Source: Atopsyche davidsoni (lineage: Eukaryota; Arthropoda; Insecta; Trichoptera; Hydrobiosidae). From it: DNA of 64,000 bases. Where the stretch lies: NCBI GenBank assembly GCA_022113835.1, contig JAILWY010000002.1:8410501-8474500 (forward strand), read 5' to 3'. The notes below the pieces were generated by a model, which was given only the letters and a program-made list of their open reading frames with translations, searched no databases and had not been told where the DNA came from. A program made the position numbers and the translations under genes. Shown in pieces: positions 1-11,900 of the stretch; the stretch's first letter is position 1; each line of letters begins with the position of its first letter.

Positions 1-1884
1 CGACATCAGTCTTAGATACTTTAAAACTGGTGAGTTGTATTGACAAATATATATGCTTACTCCGTGACCTAGAAACATCCAAGTCCTGATAATCTGAATG
101 AAGAGTTGAACTACACCTCTCTTATAGGAGGCAGATAGGCACAACAAAATTACAGAAACCCTGCACAAAAGATGATTTTTTCTCATTGTTTTTCTTTTCA
201 TTTGACCTTGAAGATAATTAATGTTTTTTTACAGAATTTAAATAATTTATTGCTTCACTCGGATTCAAATCTGATACGCTATAGTTGGCAAACAAGTATA
301 CTGACCACTGAAAATCAAGAAGTTTTTCTTTTAAAATTCAACATAAGTCAATATTCATAAAATTATAATATTTATTTCCCAGTTTTAAAATGGGTGACAA
401 ACGCAGTAACGAGATGTCCGTTTGGCGCCCGCCCCGCATACTACTTGCTGCTGCCGGCTGCCTGCTGTCTCGGCTCCAAAGAGGGTGACGAGGAGCTCTG
501 TCGAATTATAACATCCTTCCTCACCGCTCTGGCTGGCTCTCTTCATACTCAAGAAGCTCTGGTCGTTGCTTTTGAAACCGTTCGCAAAGTCAGTGTACTT
601 ACTTAATTTTATTTAGGGAATGTCATTTAAATAAATAAATCAAAGATTTCTTTCTTTGAACTGTATTATTGACAGTAACTTGATTCAATTAATGGTCTCT
701 TTGCTATTATTGTATTCCTAGGTATTTTGAAATATTTTTTTTTAGATTAGTCAATCTCCATCCTGGTGCGCACGGGCATCCGTGCTGTACTTCCTGCAGT
801 CCTTGGTGTTCCACAATATGCCCTTGGTGGCTGGCGTGCCCGGAGGTGATGAGATGGTGCGCTCAACTGTAGTGCAATTGCTTGGAGACTCTCGCCTGGA
901 GGTGCGTGAAGCAGCAGCACAGATGCTAGCTGGTCTGCTGCATTGCGGAGCGAGCGAAACAAATCTATTGGTGAGACTTCTATTGTGTGTAATCTTCGGT
1001 TATAATTTTTTTAACGGTAATTATCTGTGATCATTTTGGGTTATCTCAGATCTAACAGCGAATGGTTATCTCCACGCTGACATCAATGACAGGCATAATC
1101 AGAGAATATAGTGTGGTTACAAATTATGTTGTTATAAAAAACCAGTATGATAAATGTTTGTAATATTTCAGAAACTATTTAAGAAAAAATGCAAAGGTGA
1201 GTTGAAGAAGGGCCCGGGGGCGTCGGAGGCCCTGGTGCAGCGTCACTGCGGGGTGCTGGGCTTATGTGCCTTCGTGGCTGCACATCCCTACAGCGTACCC
1301 TCCTACCTGCCAGAAGTGTTCCAGCTGCTGGGACGACACTTGAATGACCCTATGCCTATTCCGGTAAATCTTATAAATTTACATTATTGAGGATATTTGA
1401 TATGTTATCAGGAGTTTATTGTGAAACACCCATTATCATTCCATGAAATTAGAATTATTATATACAAAATATTTTGTTGTGATAATTTTAAATTAAATAT
1501 TTTTCTATAGATAATATGCTATTCCGAAATTAGTATAATGTTTGATTGTATGGTAGACCAATCACCACACCCTGATGTAACAGCGGCATGATTATATTAA
1601 ATTGTTAATAAAAATAATGTTTTCTTATATAGACAGCATAAAAGCATTATTATAGAAGACATAATTTTACGAGTTAAAATGAAACAACATACCTACCAAA
1701 ATGAACAAATGATTTGAAATGACAAAGTATTTGAATGTCTTGTCTCCAGGCAACTATTCGCAAGACACTCGGTGACTTCAAGCGCACACATCACGACGAC
1801 TGGCAAAACCACCAGCTGAAGTTCACAGAAGAGGATCTGACCCTGCTGAGCGACCTGACTGTGCCCCCGTCGTACTATGCGTGA
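1..1884 (+). CDS. PSME4: Proteasome activator complex subunit 4 (PA200), C-terminal exons, partial
   Basis: PA200 is a HEAT-repeat-like activator that caps the 20S proteasome; in other animals it acts mainly in the nucleus. Only the 3' end lies in the window. Well-supported exons are 383-588, 746-970, 1172-1363 and 1750-1884, each with AG/GT borders. Joined, they read ILKWVTNAV...SPSWCARASVLYFLQ...LEVREAAAQMLAGLL...QRHCGVLGLCAFV...HLNDPMPIP...RKTLGDFKRTHHDDWQ and end in SYYA. These blocks match the conserved PSME4 C-terminus known from vertebrates, including the RTHHD-W motif. The terminal Tyr-Tyr-Ala is the HbYX-like tail that docks into the 20S alpha ring. Two earlier exons, 235-346 and 1-29, keep the frame (phase 1 into 383, phase 0 into 235) but resemble the family only weakly and are less certain. 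All introns are short (36-386 nt). The start codon and most of the roughly 1,800-residue protein lie upstream of the window. Confidence 0.93.
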
Positions 1885-2170
1885 AGCACACACGGATACT
1901 ACATTATACCTCGTAGGGAAATTAAAGTGACAATAGGATATGACAATGACTCACTTTACCTTAGTTGATGTGTGGCCGTACATGGACTAAGCTAAATTGG
2001 ATTTTAGAAAAAATAATATTTATGTGGCTGAAGGTAATATACAAATTTATTGAGGCTCGTTACTAGATATCTCTATGAAATAATTGAAAGCAATATTGGT
2101 AGGCTATTTATTCTGATATTAAAATTGTTAAATAAATACTGCGTACCTACATAAAGATTTTAATAAATAT
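1885..2170 (+). terminator. PSME4 3' UTR with polyadenylation signals
   Basis: AT-rich sequence follows the stop codon at 1882-1884. AATAAA hexamers at 2131-2136 and 2162-2167 are the first good polyadenylation signals downstream. The 3' end assignment is inferred from these hexamers only. Confidence 0.5.
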
Positions 2171-5100
2171 TATTCCATTTCTTTTCATAAATGATTACAA
2201 TATTTTTTCTATATAAGTATATTTTTTTAATTTATATTCTTGTTTGTAGATGCATAAGATTTATATTATCTAACAAAGGGTCGTGGATTTGTTGATTCCG
2301 CTTTCTAAGAGAGCCTTTAGAGGAGCAAAGGCTTCACAGTCAACCTCAGTGTTTAAAAATACATAAATATCTAATTATATTACATAGCTCTCGTAAATAT
2401 ATTCTTATACCCGTTACGTAGTTTCAGAGATATAACTAAATCAGGTCTTCAGTATTATACAGTGATAACATTACATAGTATTCATTTAATGCAATAAACA
2501 ATATATTTAAATTGTTAGGCAAATTAAATAATTGAATTTGTTTACAGACGTGTACATTCATAGTATATTTGACTAGTTAGATCTCTGACAAATAAATAAG
2601 TATTATCTAACAAAATCTCCATTGTCATTTTTATCCTCTTGTGATTTTAGTTATTTGCAATATTCAAAATGAAAATTGCATATTTATAAAAAAAATTATT
2701 TTATACAATGTAAAAAGAATTAGAAATCTTGCACGAGAATCTGCAAGAAATGAATGTATTTTTTTTTATTTTCTAACATCTTACCTGAGCTAAGTGAGGT
2801 TTTTATAAATACTATTAACACATTTTACTGTGATATATATGCAAATGTTGTAGACAATTTTTTTAAATTCTGCCTGAAATCAATGCATTGATTTCAGAGT
2901 GGATATTTATAATCTATGCTATAATTAATTTGAAAAGGCGTTTAGTTTTAGTGATGGACCGGATAATTGTATAATCTATCCATAATGATATCATTGTCTT
3001 CAAGAATCAGAACTACAAAGAACTCAGAACCACACGGAGAACCCAATTCTTTCCACTTAATATATCACACATATTGCGAAAAACACTATCATATTAATTA
3101 GTAATTTTAAATGAAGATAAATATTGTTTAAAGTATGTTAATAAAATAAGTTGATTGAACACATAGCTTATCAACGGAAAAGTGATTTTTATGTCATATC
3201 CGACAGTTTGTTACGCCAAAAATTGGAGGATACTGCATAATTGAAATATCCTTTTTAATGTGGCCACAGTAGCACGGTAGTATGTATTACCCAGAGAAGC
3301 AATATAAATATAAATATTAGAATATATAAAGTGGTTAATTATATGAAACATTTGCTAAATAATAGTCTAATTTTAATTCTGTATTAAAATAAATTTCAGA
3401 ATTATATTTATCATGTTCACATGCTATTTTTGTAAAAAAGATAATATAAAGCTATATTTCATGTTAAGACTAAACTTTTGAAATAACTAGTTCAAATATA
3501 TTTGTTGCATATTAAATCACAAATTAATTAAATTTCTTGTTGTAAAAACGGTGTTCTGTATTGTATGCAGTTGCTTTGCACACGTGAGCGATGTCAGAGT
3601 TTGTACATATATTTGTATGTCTCTGTTTTTCAGAACGCTATAATTTGCTGCATTTTCCATAAGAGGGTTAATGATATATTTTGATAAACGTTTGACTGAT
3701 TATATTCAAGTGCAGTTAATGGTGTAGGCAGAGTAAAATTGAATTTGTATGTGAAGAAGCAGTGTTAGCGGGTTCTGAATCCAGTCTATGAGTTCTATCT
3801 GGGTGAGTTAGAATATCCAAAATAATTCAACACAATTCACAATATTTTTCTCATCATAATCATATTTTTGTAAGACAATGTTTTATCATTATTATTGTTA
3901 CAATGTCATTACTATTATGTTTTTTTATTGTCTTTGTAAGCAAATGGATGCCGAATTTTACCTAGATTAAAATCCTTCATGTTCCTATTTATAAAAAAAA
4001 TTTTGATATATTTTCCATGTAATTCAATGATACAACACTTCGAAATTCTCTAAAATTGTAGTTTTACATTGAATAGCAGTAGTTTTGCATGAATAGTTCA
4101 GATAATGCATTTGTGAATTCTGGCGAGCGCTAATTAAGACAAGTGTATCCGTATCAGATACATTTGCTTAAATTGTTTTGGGCACTTTGCTTGAACTCTG
4201 CTGAGATTCTTGCACTTGTGATCTTGGGTCGATTCGATAACCAAATCACAGAGAAGAAATCAATAGCCAAAAATCAATCAAAGTTTTTGCTAGCTTTATA
4301 TTTTGTTTTACTAAAGATGCTTTTGACATCAGAATAGACTTACAGAATAGACTCTGTTTAGAACTTGAACAGGCAGCCAGAGAAAGCAAATTCAATAAAA
4401 TTATTAACATAAATTTTCAAGAAACAAGTAAACAATGTAATGCGTGATTAATATTTTAATTTCGTACTCATATTTAATTACTGCTAAGGTTTATTTTAAG
4501 TTTTTGTAAATAAGTTTGTCTGGTTGGCTTATAAACGGCTTTAGAGATAAATAAGATGAAGTTTTTCAATGTCCAGGTTCGCTTTAATTGTATATATTAT
4601 AAGAGTGGAATATATAATATTCGGTCCATCACTAGCGTTTATGTTGTATCACATTGTTTTATTGTTGAATTTTATTGTGATAATGATTCTGTGAAATGTC
4701 ATTTAGGAAAGAATGGCTTGATTCTAAATTCTCTATAGTATGGTATGCCGGACTGTTTCTCAATTGTTACATTTACTCGGAACCCTTAGCATGGTTGTGC
4801 ATAGAGATACGTATTCTAATAAAGTATTTTCATATACGGTGTGCTTCTTCATCAGGGGGATTATGATAACTTTACAAACTACTTAATTTCTTATTAACAT
4901 GGGAGAGGCTTATATATTTTTATTTTAATGATACTAAAAAGGTTGGCAAAATATCATAATTTAACTGAAGCTTCTCAAAAATTGTGGATTGCTCATTTAA
5001 TCGTACTCTTGAAAATTTTTCAGTAAAATGGTACAAATTCTGAGAAATTTTTTTTTTAATTATTGGTTTTGTATTATGATTAAAGACATTTTTGGATTTC

Positions 5101-5669
5101 ATTGTGTATCTAGAAAAAAATTGTATGATTTTGAATCCAATTTAATTTTAAATTGTGTATTGTAAATTGGTTTTTATTGTACAACAGATTTTTGTATTTG
5201 TTTCAACAGTTAATGAATAAAAAATATGTAAAATTTTAATTTACCTTTTTAATTCTGCTATTCATCTACTTATACTAGCGCTAGGCTACCACGTGTAAAA
5301 CATATAAGTGTTAGTGTGCGTGGACTCCATGGAGGCTGGCGGCTTCGTTCTTTAGGTCTCTATCAGATCTGGTCTTGTAGAGTAATAGGACGCATGTGGT
5401 GTGAACTTAACAATTATCTAAAAGGATCATTTGAACACGTTCTGAGTGCCGGTAGCATCTGGATCCTGCTCATCTCAAAGCGCCTCATTTTCGAGATCAG
5501 CTTCACTTTGGTCAAAGATTTCTTAATTTCCTTGATAGACTAGATCATTATATTAAAAGCAGGAGAAATGTTAAAATAATATAATTATTATTTTTATACA
5601 TGTTCATATATACAAAATATTGCTTTATACTATATGCTGTTGAAAGACTTTTAAATAAATATGATAGGT
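2171..5669. other. AT-rich intergenic region, no gene recognised
   Basis: Lies between the 3' ends of two convergent genes, PSME4 (+) and the odorant-binding protein (minus). It holds only short chance ORFs and AT-rich sequence. The one stretch with more mixed composition is about 5290-5545; it reads as short peptides interrupted by stops on both strands and matches nothing I recognise. Confidence 0.6.
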
Positions 5670-5675
5670 TTTATT
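5670..5675 (-). terminator. Candidate polyadenylation signal of the OBP gene
   Basis: AATAAA on the minus strand, about 150 nt beyond the OBP stop codon. The intervening 3' UTR holds a short direct duplication at 5770-5819 (GACTTACTAAATTCACT twice, about 32 nt apart). Confidence 0.45.
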
Positions 5676-5822
5676 AAATTTCGTATAATGTTAGGACAAG
5701 TTAAATATAAAATATTGAAGTCTAAATGAAGAAAATATTTTTAAGAATTACTTTCACTTCGGTAAAGTTAGAGACTTACTAAATTCACTAAAGACTTAGT
5801 AAAGACTTACTAAATTCACTTA

Positions 5823-6733
5823 TCAAAATAAAAACGAGAAGTGCTGAAAGAAAATAAATCAATTAGAATTATGTAGTAATATGTTCATCAGAAATGATTT
5901 TGTTATATATAAATATATAATACATACATCAGGGTCATGTTTGTGAAGGCACCTCACAAATTCTAAAGATGCAGCAGGGTAGTCTTCATCCTTGATGTGC
6001 AGGCAGCCCCTCCCCATATTGAAGACGGTTTTCCTCATGCTTTGTGGAAAGGCTCGAAGGATTTTCCAATACTCAAAATCGTGATGCTCTGTGTTTATCT
6101 ATTAACAACAAAGCAACAATATAGCCACTTCGCGTGCAAGAATTAGTGATAGTAATAAAGGAAATATTATGCTTACCCAATCGAATGATTGAAACACACA
6201 GAGAAGATATTGCTGGAAGAAAGAAAACACAAATTATGGTTATCTAAAAAATTGTTATATTACAATATTTATATACAACTTCTTTAAATCACCTACTTTT
6301 AGTTTATCGTCATCTGGAAAAGTTCCTTTTCTTGCATCAGCAACAATATCTGAAATTCGGTTTGTATTATATAGACAAAAGTTATTGAAAAGTGAAAAGA
6401 CGAGGTATTTTAATATTTTAAGTCCCCTTTTCTGTTGAAACAAACGATGGGACGCTGCATTTAATAATTTATTATAATTATGGTGTTGTACTTACTATTA
6501 TCGACACCAACTTTTTCAAGGCATTTTCCTCTAACTGACGCAACAAAGTCGACGAAATCTGCTGGTGGCCATGGCTTCATAAAATAAAAATACATTATTT
6601 TACAACAATACTATTATTGTGATAATCAATGAATAAATTGTCACTAGTTTACCTCCTCAGCAACAGAAGTCTTTAGTAAACCTACTATCCCAATAATCAG
6701 AATTACATGCATGTTTAGTGGAGTTGGTAACAT
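5823..6733 (-). CDS. Minus-C odorant-binding protein, six exons
   Basis: Insect OBPs are small secreted six-helix proteins (PBP/GOBP fold) that carry hydrophobic ligands, classically in sensillum lymph. Exons on the minus strand are 6733-6653, 6574-6496, 6349-6297, 6212-6177, 6098-5928 and 5843-5823. All have AG/GT borders and the phases agree, giving 146 residues. The signal peptide covers about residues 1-25; Met8 is an alternative start that leaves a more usual 18-residue leader. Mature cysteines are at 45, 76, 115 and 133. The classic spacing C1-X26-C2-X3-C3-X38-C4-X8-C5-X8-C6 is kept exactly, but C2 is Gln72 and C5 is Pro124. This is the diagnostic loss of the Minus-C OBP subfamily, leaving the C1-C3 and C4-C6 bridges. 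The last exon adds only HFSFLF, a short hydrophobic tail. The small exons (36-171 nt) escape simple ORF detection. Expression site and ligand cannot be read from sequence. Confidence 0.9.
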
Positions 6734-8052
6734 TTTTATAAAAAAATATTGTTTGATAAACAAATGGCTCGCTCTGCCTCGACAGTTGAAAACGTAATGA
6801 TTGTATTCTGAGATTTTTGTACTCTTATGTATGCACTTGTCCCTTGCTAGCAGAATTGTCAGCGTAATGTTAATTTTGATGTTCTAGCGTAGCTAGTGGT
6901 TATAAATGACAGCTATTGAAAAAGCACTGGCATTATTCAAGCAATCATTTGATTATTGTTGAGAGTTAAAACTCAAAAAAAAAAACACATTTAAACAAAC
7001 TTCTAAGTTGTTTTCTAAGCTGTAATATAGACTGTCAAAAGATTTTTTTTAAAGAAATACTGTAAAGATATACCCGTGTTAATATCGTTTTAAGGTCTCT
7101 ATAATACACGTAATTAGACTTGTTCCTGGCTTTTACTGTGATATAAGATATACATTTTGTATGTATATTTGTGATTCAAAGCGTTAATTACTATGACCAA
7201 GCCAAGCAAAAACCATTTCTAATAGAATTGGAAGAATTTACATGTCTATCAAGTAATTAAAATATTTATCACGTCTTTACATTAAACTTTACGACTATTA
7301 CTGGACTAAAACCAGCTCAAATATTTAGTTAATTAAGGTACACATTTCAGTTTAGTGGACAAATTAATATAAAAATTTTCTTTCAATCAATTCTAAAAAA
7401 TATATCAATAGTATTCAACAAGATATTAATAATTGCTAAAATAAGTAATATGTAACAATTTCAAGTCACAAATAATCCCGACTTATAAAATCATCTAATT
7501 TACAAAAATAGCCGTATGGGTATGACAGGGAGTATATTTAAATGACATTAAATAAAATTACATGTAATCGTAAGTGGTAACAAGACAAGTTGATAATACC
7601 AAAGAATATTTATCAAGATGCATAGTAATTTTCATGACAAGTGTTAATTATAAACTTATAGATTATAGACCACACTATAATCCTTGAAAATTCTGAGAAA
7701 ACATCAATTAGTTTATGTAAGAAATACCTATGCAAAACAATAATATGTTTAAAAAATGGCTCTTTTAAAGTGTTTAGACAAAGTACATTTCTTAAATAAA
7801 GGGTATCGAATGAATATTATTGAGCAGCCTAAGTAATTACTAATTAAAATTGAAAGTTTCACCCTTTTTAGTTTAATACTAAGTCGTCTTTTTTTCCGCT
7901 GTAATTAATGTAATTGAATGTAAGTAATCTGTAGATAAGATAAGATTTTTTCAGATTAATTGTTTTATCAAAAAGATAACACGATATGTATTATATATAA
8001 AGGTGTTCAATTGTTGAAAAGCCTTTATAGTTTAACTGAAGCGAAATTAAAA
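6734..8052. promoter_or_regulatory. Divergent intergenic/promoter region between OBP and G12-like gene
   Basis: About 1.3 kb of AT-rich DNA separates the two divergent start codons. For the + gene there is a TATA box, TATATATAAA, at 7992-8001, about 52 nt upstream of its ATG, which leaves room for a short 5' UTR. No equally clear TATA box was found for the OBP gene. No ORF or repeat of note was seen. Confidence 0.45.
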
Positions 8053-8660
8053 ATGAAGCTATTATTAGTAGTCTGTTTAACTGCGCTTGTTGGGTTGTCG
8101 TGTGGAAACCAACTTTCAGAGGATGTATTGGATTTTGCGATATTGATTCCACCTGTTGAGATTAATGAAATTCTTTCAAGCTATTTACTAATACCTGAAT
8201 TTCAAGATGTTTTAAAGTATGTTTTGAATAGCCAAGAATTCAAGGATATCATTGTGCTTTTGGAAACTGTTTCCGAATACATGAAGGTAAGCACAAAGAT
8301 TAAAATAAGTATACTGATGGCTTTGTAATATAGATGAAATTTTGTCAAATTAAAATTTTACTAACACTTGTAAAATACTATTTTGCCATTTAATCTAATT
8401 TAATGTAGCATATATTTAAATATAAAATTTTTTTAAAGTTTCATGTTAAATAGGGCAAAAAGATCTAGATACTTACGGATATAAAAATCTTTATGATATC
8501 ATAAGATAATATGCTTATGATTTCTTTAATTTGGGAATAGATTTATAGATACTGTCATACTAAAACTAATCAAGGCAACGATAATAGCAATCCAAGATAT
8601 AAATATCTACATTTTGATTATATGGCAAAGGCTTTTATATCATTTCAGATTTGATTCAAG

Positions 8661-8712
<52 letters not shown>

Positions 8713-9453
8713 GAATTTTAAACAATATATAATTTAAAAGCTTAAGTTATAAAAAGTGACCATTGATAACTCAATTAACTCTGGTAGCTGTTTAAATCAA
8801 ATTAAACATTTTTTGTTAATTTCAGCAAATCTTATTCAAATATGCTTTAATAACTTCATAACTCTGCTTTTCTTCATAATTCATAAAATAAAAGGCTTTA
8901 TTGATAACTTATAATAAAAAAAATACAGTGCATAGTATAGAAAATTTACAAATGTCTATTTTTTTAGGTTCTCATGTATCTAAATGACTCCGGACTTGAT
9001 ATTTATAGATATCTTGACATTTTATATGAACAAATTGGACTCAAACCATTCCCAAGACCTACCATTGGCTCTACCATTGGCACTGCCAGTGGTAAAAAAA
9101 CAAAAGACATTGTTGTTGTGGGACAAGGCATAAAAGACATTGTTGTTCAATGTAGAGATGAGATCCGCGCTATCCTACCTGAAGATAAAATAGTGGCGTT
9201 GCATGAGTATAAGATAGCAAACAGTCCAGCATTTAAATACTTTGGCGAAAGACTCGAAACTGCTGAGCTCAAGGATCTCTTACAAAAGTTGAATGAAAAT
9301 AAAGTGTGGCAAGATTCCATGGCCACGCTGGAGAAAAATGGAGTAAATATTGCAGATAGCCAAAGCTTTTACTTGGAACTTACGGGTTTTAAAGAGATTA
9401 AAAAAGTTTCCACGTTGATTTCCAAATTATTGAAAATGACGAGGGCGCTGTAA
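8053..9453 (+). CDS. G12-like secreted protein (insect allergen-related repeat family)
   Basis: Two exons, 8053-8286 and 8968-9453, join in phase 0 at ATGAAG|gtaagc and tttttttag|GTTCTC to give 239 residues. Residues 1-18 (MKLLLVVCLTALVGLSCG) form a signal peptide. The rest is one all-helical insect-allergen-related domain, recognisable from the order LSEDVLDFAILIP..., a region around Y-L...D-F-Q-D-V-L, MYLNDSGLDIYRYLDILYEQIGL, then a second helical half with FKYFGERLETAELKDLL and WQ-x-S-x-A-T-L. This family includes the mosquito microvillar G12 proteins, cockroach Bla g 1 and pierid nitrile-specifier proteins; most members are gut-secreted. This copy has a single repeat, about the usual length. 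It contains a 10-residue in-frame duplication (KDIVVVGQGI / KDIVVQ) encoded at 9101-9150. The function of this member is unknown. The upstream in-frame Met at 7960 is rejected because it precedes the TATA box. Confidence 0.9.
8668..8710. repeat. (TA)n microsatellite in the G12-like intron
   Basis: About 21 uninterrupted TA units within the single intron. The length is probably polymorphic. Confidence 0.95.
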
Positions 9454-9479
9454 AATAGACTTTTATGAAATCATTGATC

Positions 9480-9485
9480 AATAAA
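9480..9485 (+). terminator. Polyadenylation signal of the G12-like gene
   Basis: AATAAA lies 27 nt after the stop codon and is followed by T/GT-rich sequence, a good context for 3' end formation. Confidence 0.6.
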
Positions 9486-9615
9486 ATTTATTTTACTGGT
9501 GTAAAATGTTTTCTTTCAATGGATATTGCATATGTTAAAATATTTGTATTATTTATGGTAAAAACTGGTTACCAGTTGGCAACGAAGATTCAGCCAGGGA
9601 AAACGTTTTTTGAGT

Positions 9616-9641
9616 CATTTATCCGACCCTTCGGATAAATG
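9616..9641. repeat. Perfect hairpin, 11-bp stem with CCCT loop
   Basis: CATTTATCCGA and its exact reverse complement flank the tetranucleotide CCCT. It lies 160 nt past the G12-like stop codon. It may be a remnant of a foldback element; no function is assigned. Confidence 0.6.
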
Positions 9642-10401
9642 GGAGCAAGGCAACCCTCAGTATGGAGTCGTATAAGACACGTACAAAGACAAATAAATAG
9701 TTAATTTTGAGAATGATGTTTATAATACTGACAATAAAAAAAGACCACAAAATTTTATGTTCTACTTAATATTTTCATGTAATTCGATTTTTTTTAATTT
9801 ACTAAAATATTAAACAATCTCAATGTACCATTCAAAACAATTTCTCATTATTGGGAAAAATAAATACTAAATTAATTTACGTATTTTATTTAATCTATTA
9901 AGCTGCATAACTAGATTTTGAGACATTAATTTTTTTAGACTCAGACATTTAGTCTCTTACAATTAAATAACATCTATGCATGGGATTGTAACAATAATAT
10001 ATTTTTGAAAAAACACTTTTTTTTTAATAATGACATCAATTTGATTATAGCATGCTGATTTGTGTACAACTAGTTTAAATTCTTATATTTTATCTGCATT
10101 GTGTAAATTTTTGGACCGATTCATTAAAAAAAATTTGACTTGCGCTTTTGTGTATTTTTACTGTTAAATATATTTCTTATGTTAAAATACGCTGCCAATT
10201 TATATCCAAATTATTCATTATGTGATTAATAAAATTTATAGTTACAGAAGATTGATATATAAAAAAAAATTTGAAATAAGTTTGATAGTCAGAAAAGTAC
10301 ATACATTTCAATAATTACACGCGTATAGCTGAATGTATTTTCAATTTATATTTCACACATGTCATAGTGGTTTTTGTTATTTGATTAATTTAGCCGACAT
10401 T

Positions 10402-10482
10402 GGATGGGGGGAGGGGGTGGGGGTCTTTGGGGTGGAGATGGGGGGGGGGGTCATTGAGGGAGGGAAGGGGAGGGGAGGGGGT
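10402..10482 (+). repeat. G-rich tract with strong quadruplex potential
   Basis: The + strand carries more than eight runs of three or more G with loops of 1-7 nt, so several G-quadruplex registers are possible. The chance ORFs on both strands here are low-complexity shadows of this tract. Confidence 0.85.
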
Positions 10483-11559
10483 TCGACAGGGATGTTTTTT
10501 TCCAGTTTGCAGGTAAGAACGAGACACCGAACAGAGTCGCTCGGGGCATTCGTAGAGGAAGCATTGCCTAATAAAATATCACAGTAATTGTTATAATATA
10601 ATATGATGACGTAATAATGCGTGTTGTCAAATTTATAAGCCATTTTTTAAATTTATGTGATGTATGACGTCAAGCGGGGGAAATATTATAACAGTTGAAT
10701 GTCAAAATCTTAAGACACAAATAATGATAATATGTTTAATTTTTAACTCAATATCTTGCATTTTCTACAGAACAAGTATTTTCTAAAAAAAATGCGTGTC
10801 CGAAGTTACAGAACAAATATTTGTTTTAATTAACTATTTTTGACGATTTCCTGAGTACACCTGAAATAAGTTTGCTTTATTTCTCCTACAAGTAAATAGC
10901 AATATAAAAATTGAAGATTGGATAAGATTAGATAAGACTAGGTAAGATTAACTTTTTTTGACATAATCATGAATCCATATAACGACTTATAATACAAATG
11001 TATTTTATATTGATATTAATAATTTATATAAGGCCCTAGCAAAATGTAATACCTCGTTGCAAGTGAGCACGGAAGTAACTCAAAATTTCGAGATGGGTTC
11101 GCGATATATATATATATATATATATATACCGTGAGGCTATGGATATTTAAATGGGAATGAAAATGATTATTGCTGCACTTGGGATGTTGTGATTAGTAGA
11201 CAAGGTATGCAATCAGTTTACGCATTTAATACAGTTTAGTAATTTCTGATAAATTCCCTAGTAAATATAGAAAAACGTGATTAAACTTAAATTATCTACA
11301 ACAAAGCCAAAATAACGAGCCAGAATGAGGATCCAACCTGCAAACTCGCAGGCGAAAATCAAAGATCCTAACAAATGCGCTAACAAGGCAGGCCAGCCTT
11401 TTTGTTTACAGCATAATTTCAGTTTTATGATTTTACTATGGTTTATGAGTTGTTGCTATTCCGTGAGCGATTTACTCCTGTATTTCATAAAAAAATATAA
11501 AAGGAACGTATAAAAAATATTTATCCCTGCCAATAATTATTATTATATTAATAAACCCA

Positions 11560-11900
11560 AGCAGTATATTTCACGGCGTCGGAGGGTATCCCGTGAACAG
11601 GGTGGGTTTTTCGCGAAATTTCTGCTTTCTCATAAGGTTGGTTTAGCGCCAGGTAAGGTAGCCAGGTAAGGTAGCCAGGTAAAGGGCTTCCCAGGTAGCC
11701 GCGAGGCTGTGCGGTTATCATATTTTTTATACCTGGCTGTTTAGTGAGATTGAATGCCACGCAGGAGAGGCCATGCTAATAAGAAGCCCCTGAAAGTTGA
11801 TTTTATCGGCCGTTAGGGGAAGGCCTCCGCGATTTTCCGACTCCCCGGGTCAGATATGAGGATTGTTTCTGTAATAAAAACACGATTCGACCCCCAGTTT
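11560..11900. other. GC-rich island with 13-bp tandem repeat, candidate conserved non-coding element
   Basis: A compositionally distinct block within AT-rich DNA. At about 11650-11690 the 13-mer GCCAGGTAAGGTA occurs in tandem, with two further partial copies. No reading frame is plausible: the ORF across it is interrupted and low-complexity. Regulatory function is inferred from composition only. Confidence 0.3.

Larger units (their letters stand above)
9454..11559. other. AT-rich intergenic DNA with hairpin and G-rich tract
   Basis: No gene recognised. It holds a perfect 11-bp-stem hairpin (9616-9641), the G-rich tract at 10402-10482, a short imperfect repeat of ATAAGA-type words at 10919-10950, and a TA microsatellite at about 11104-11128. 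Confidence 0.6.

Noticed and set aside
5290..5545. Possible decayed coding segment (75-residue + ORF; acidic FDQSEADLENEAL on minus)
   Set aside because: Stops interrupt the more protein-like minus frame and no family is recognised.
7960..8052. Upstream in-frame extension of the G12-like ORF
   Set aside because: It precedes the TATA box and would bury the signal peptide, so the ATG at 8053 is preferred.
10333..10643. Gly-rich and Pro-rich ORFs on opposite strands
   Set aside because: Low-complexity translations of the G tract.
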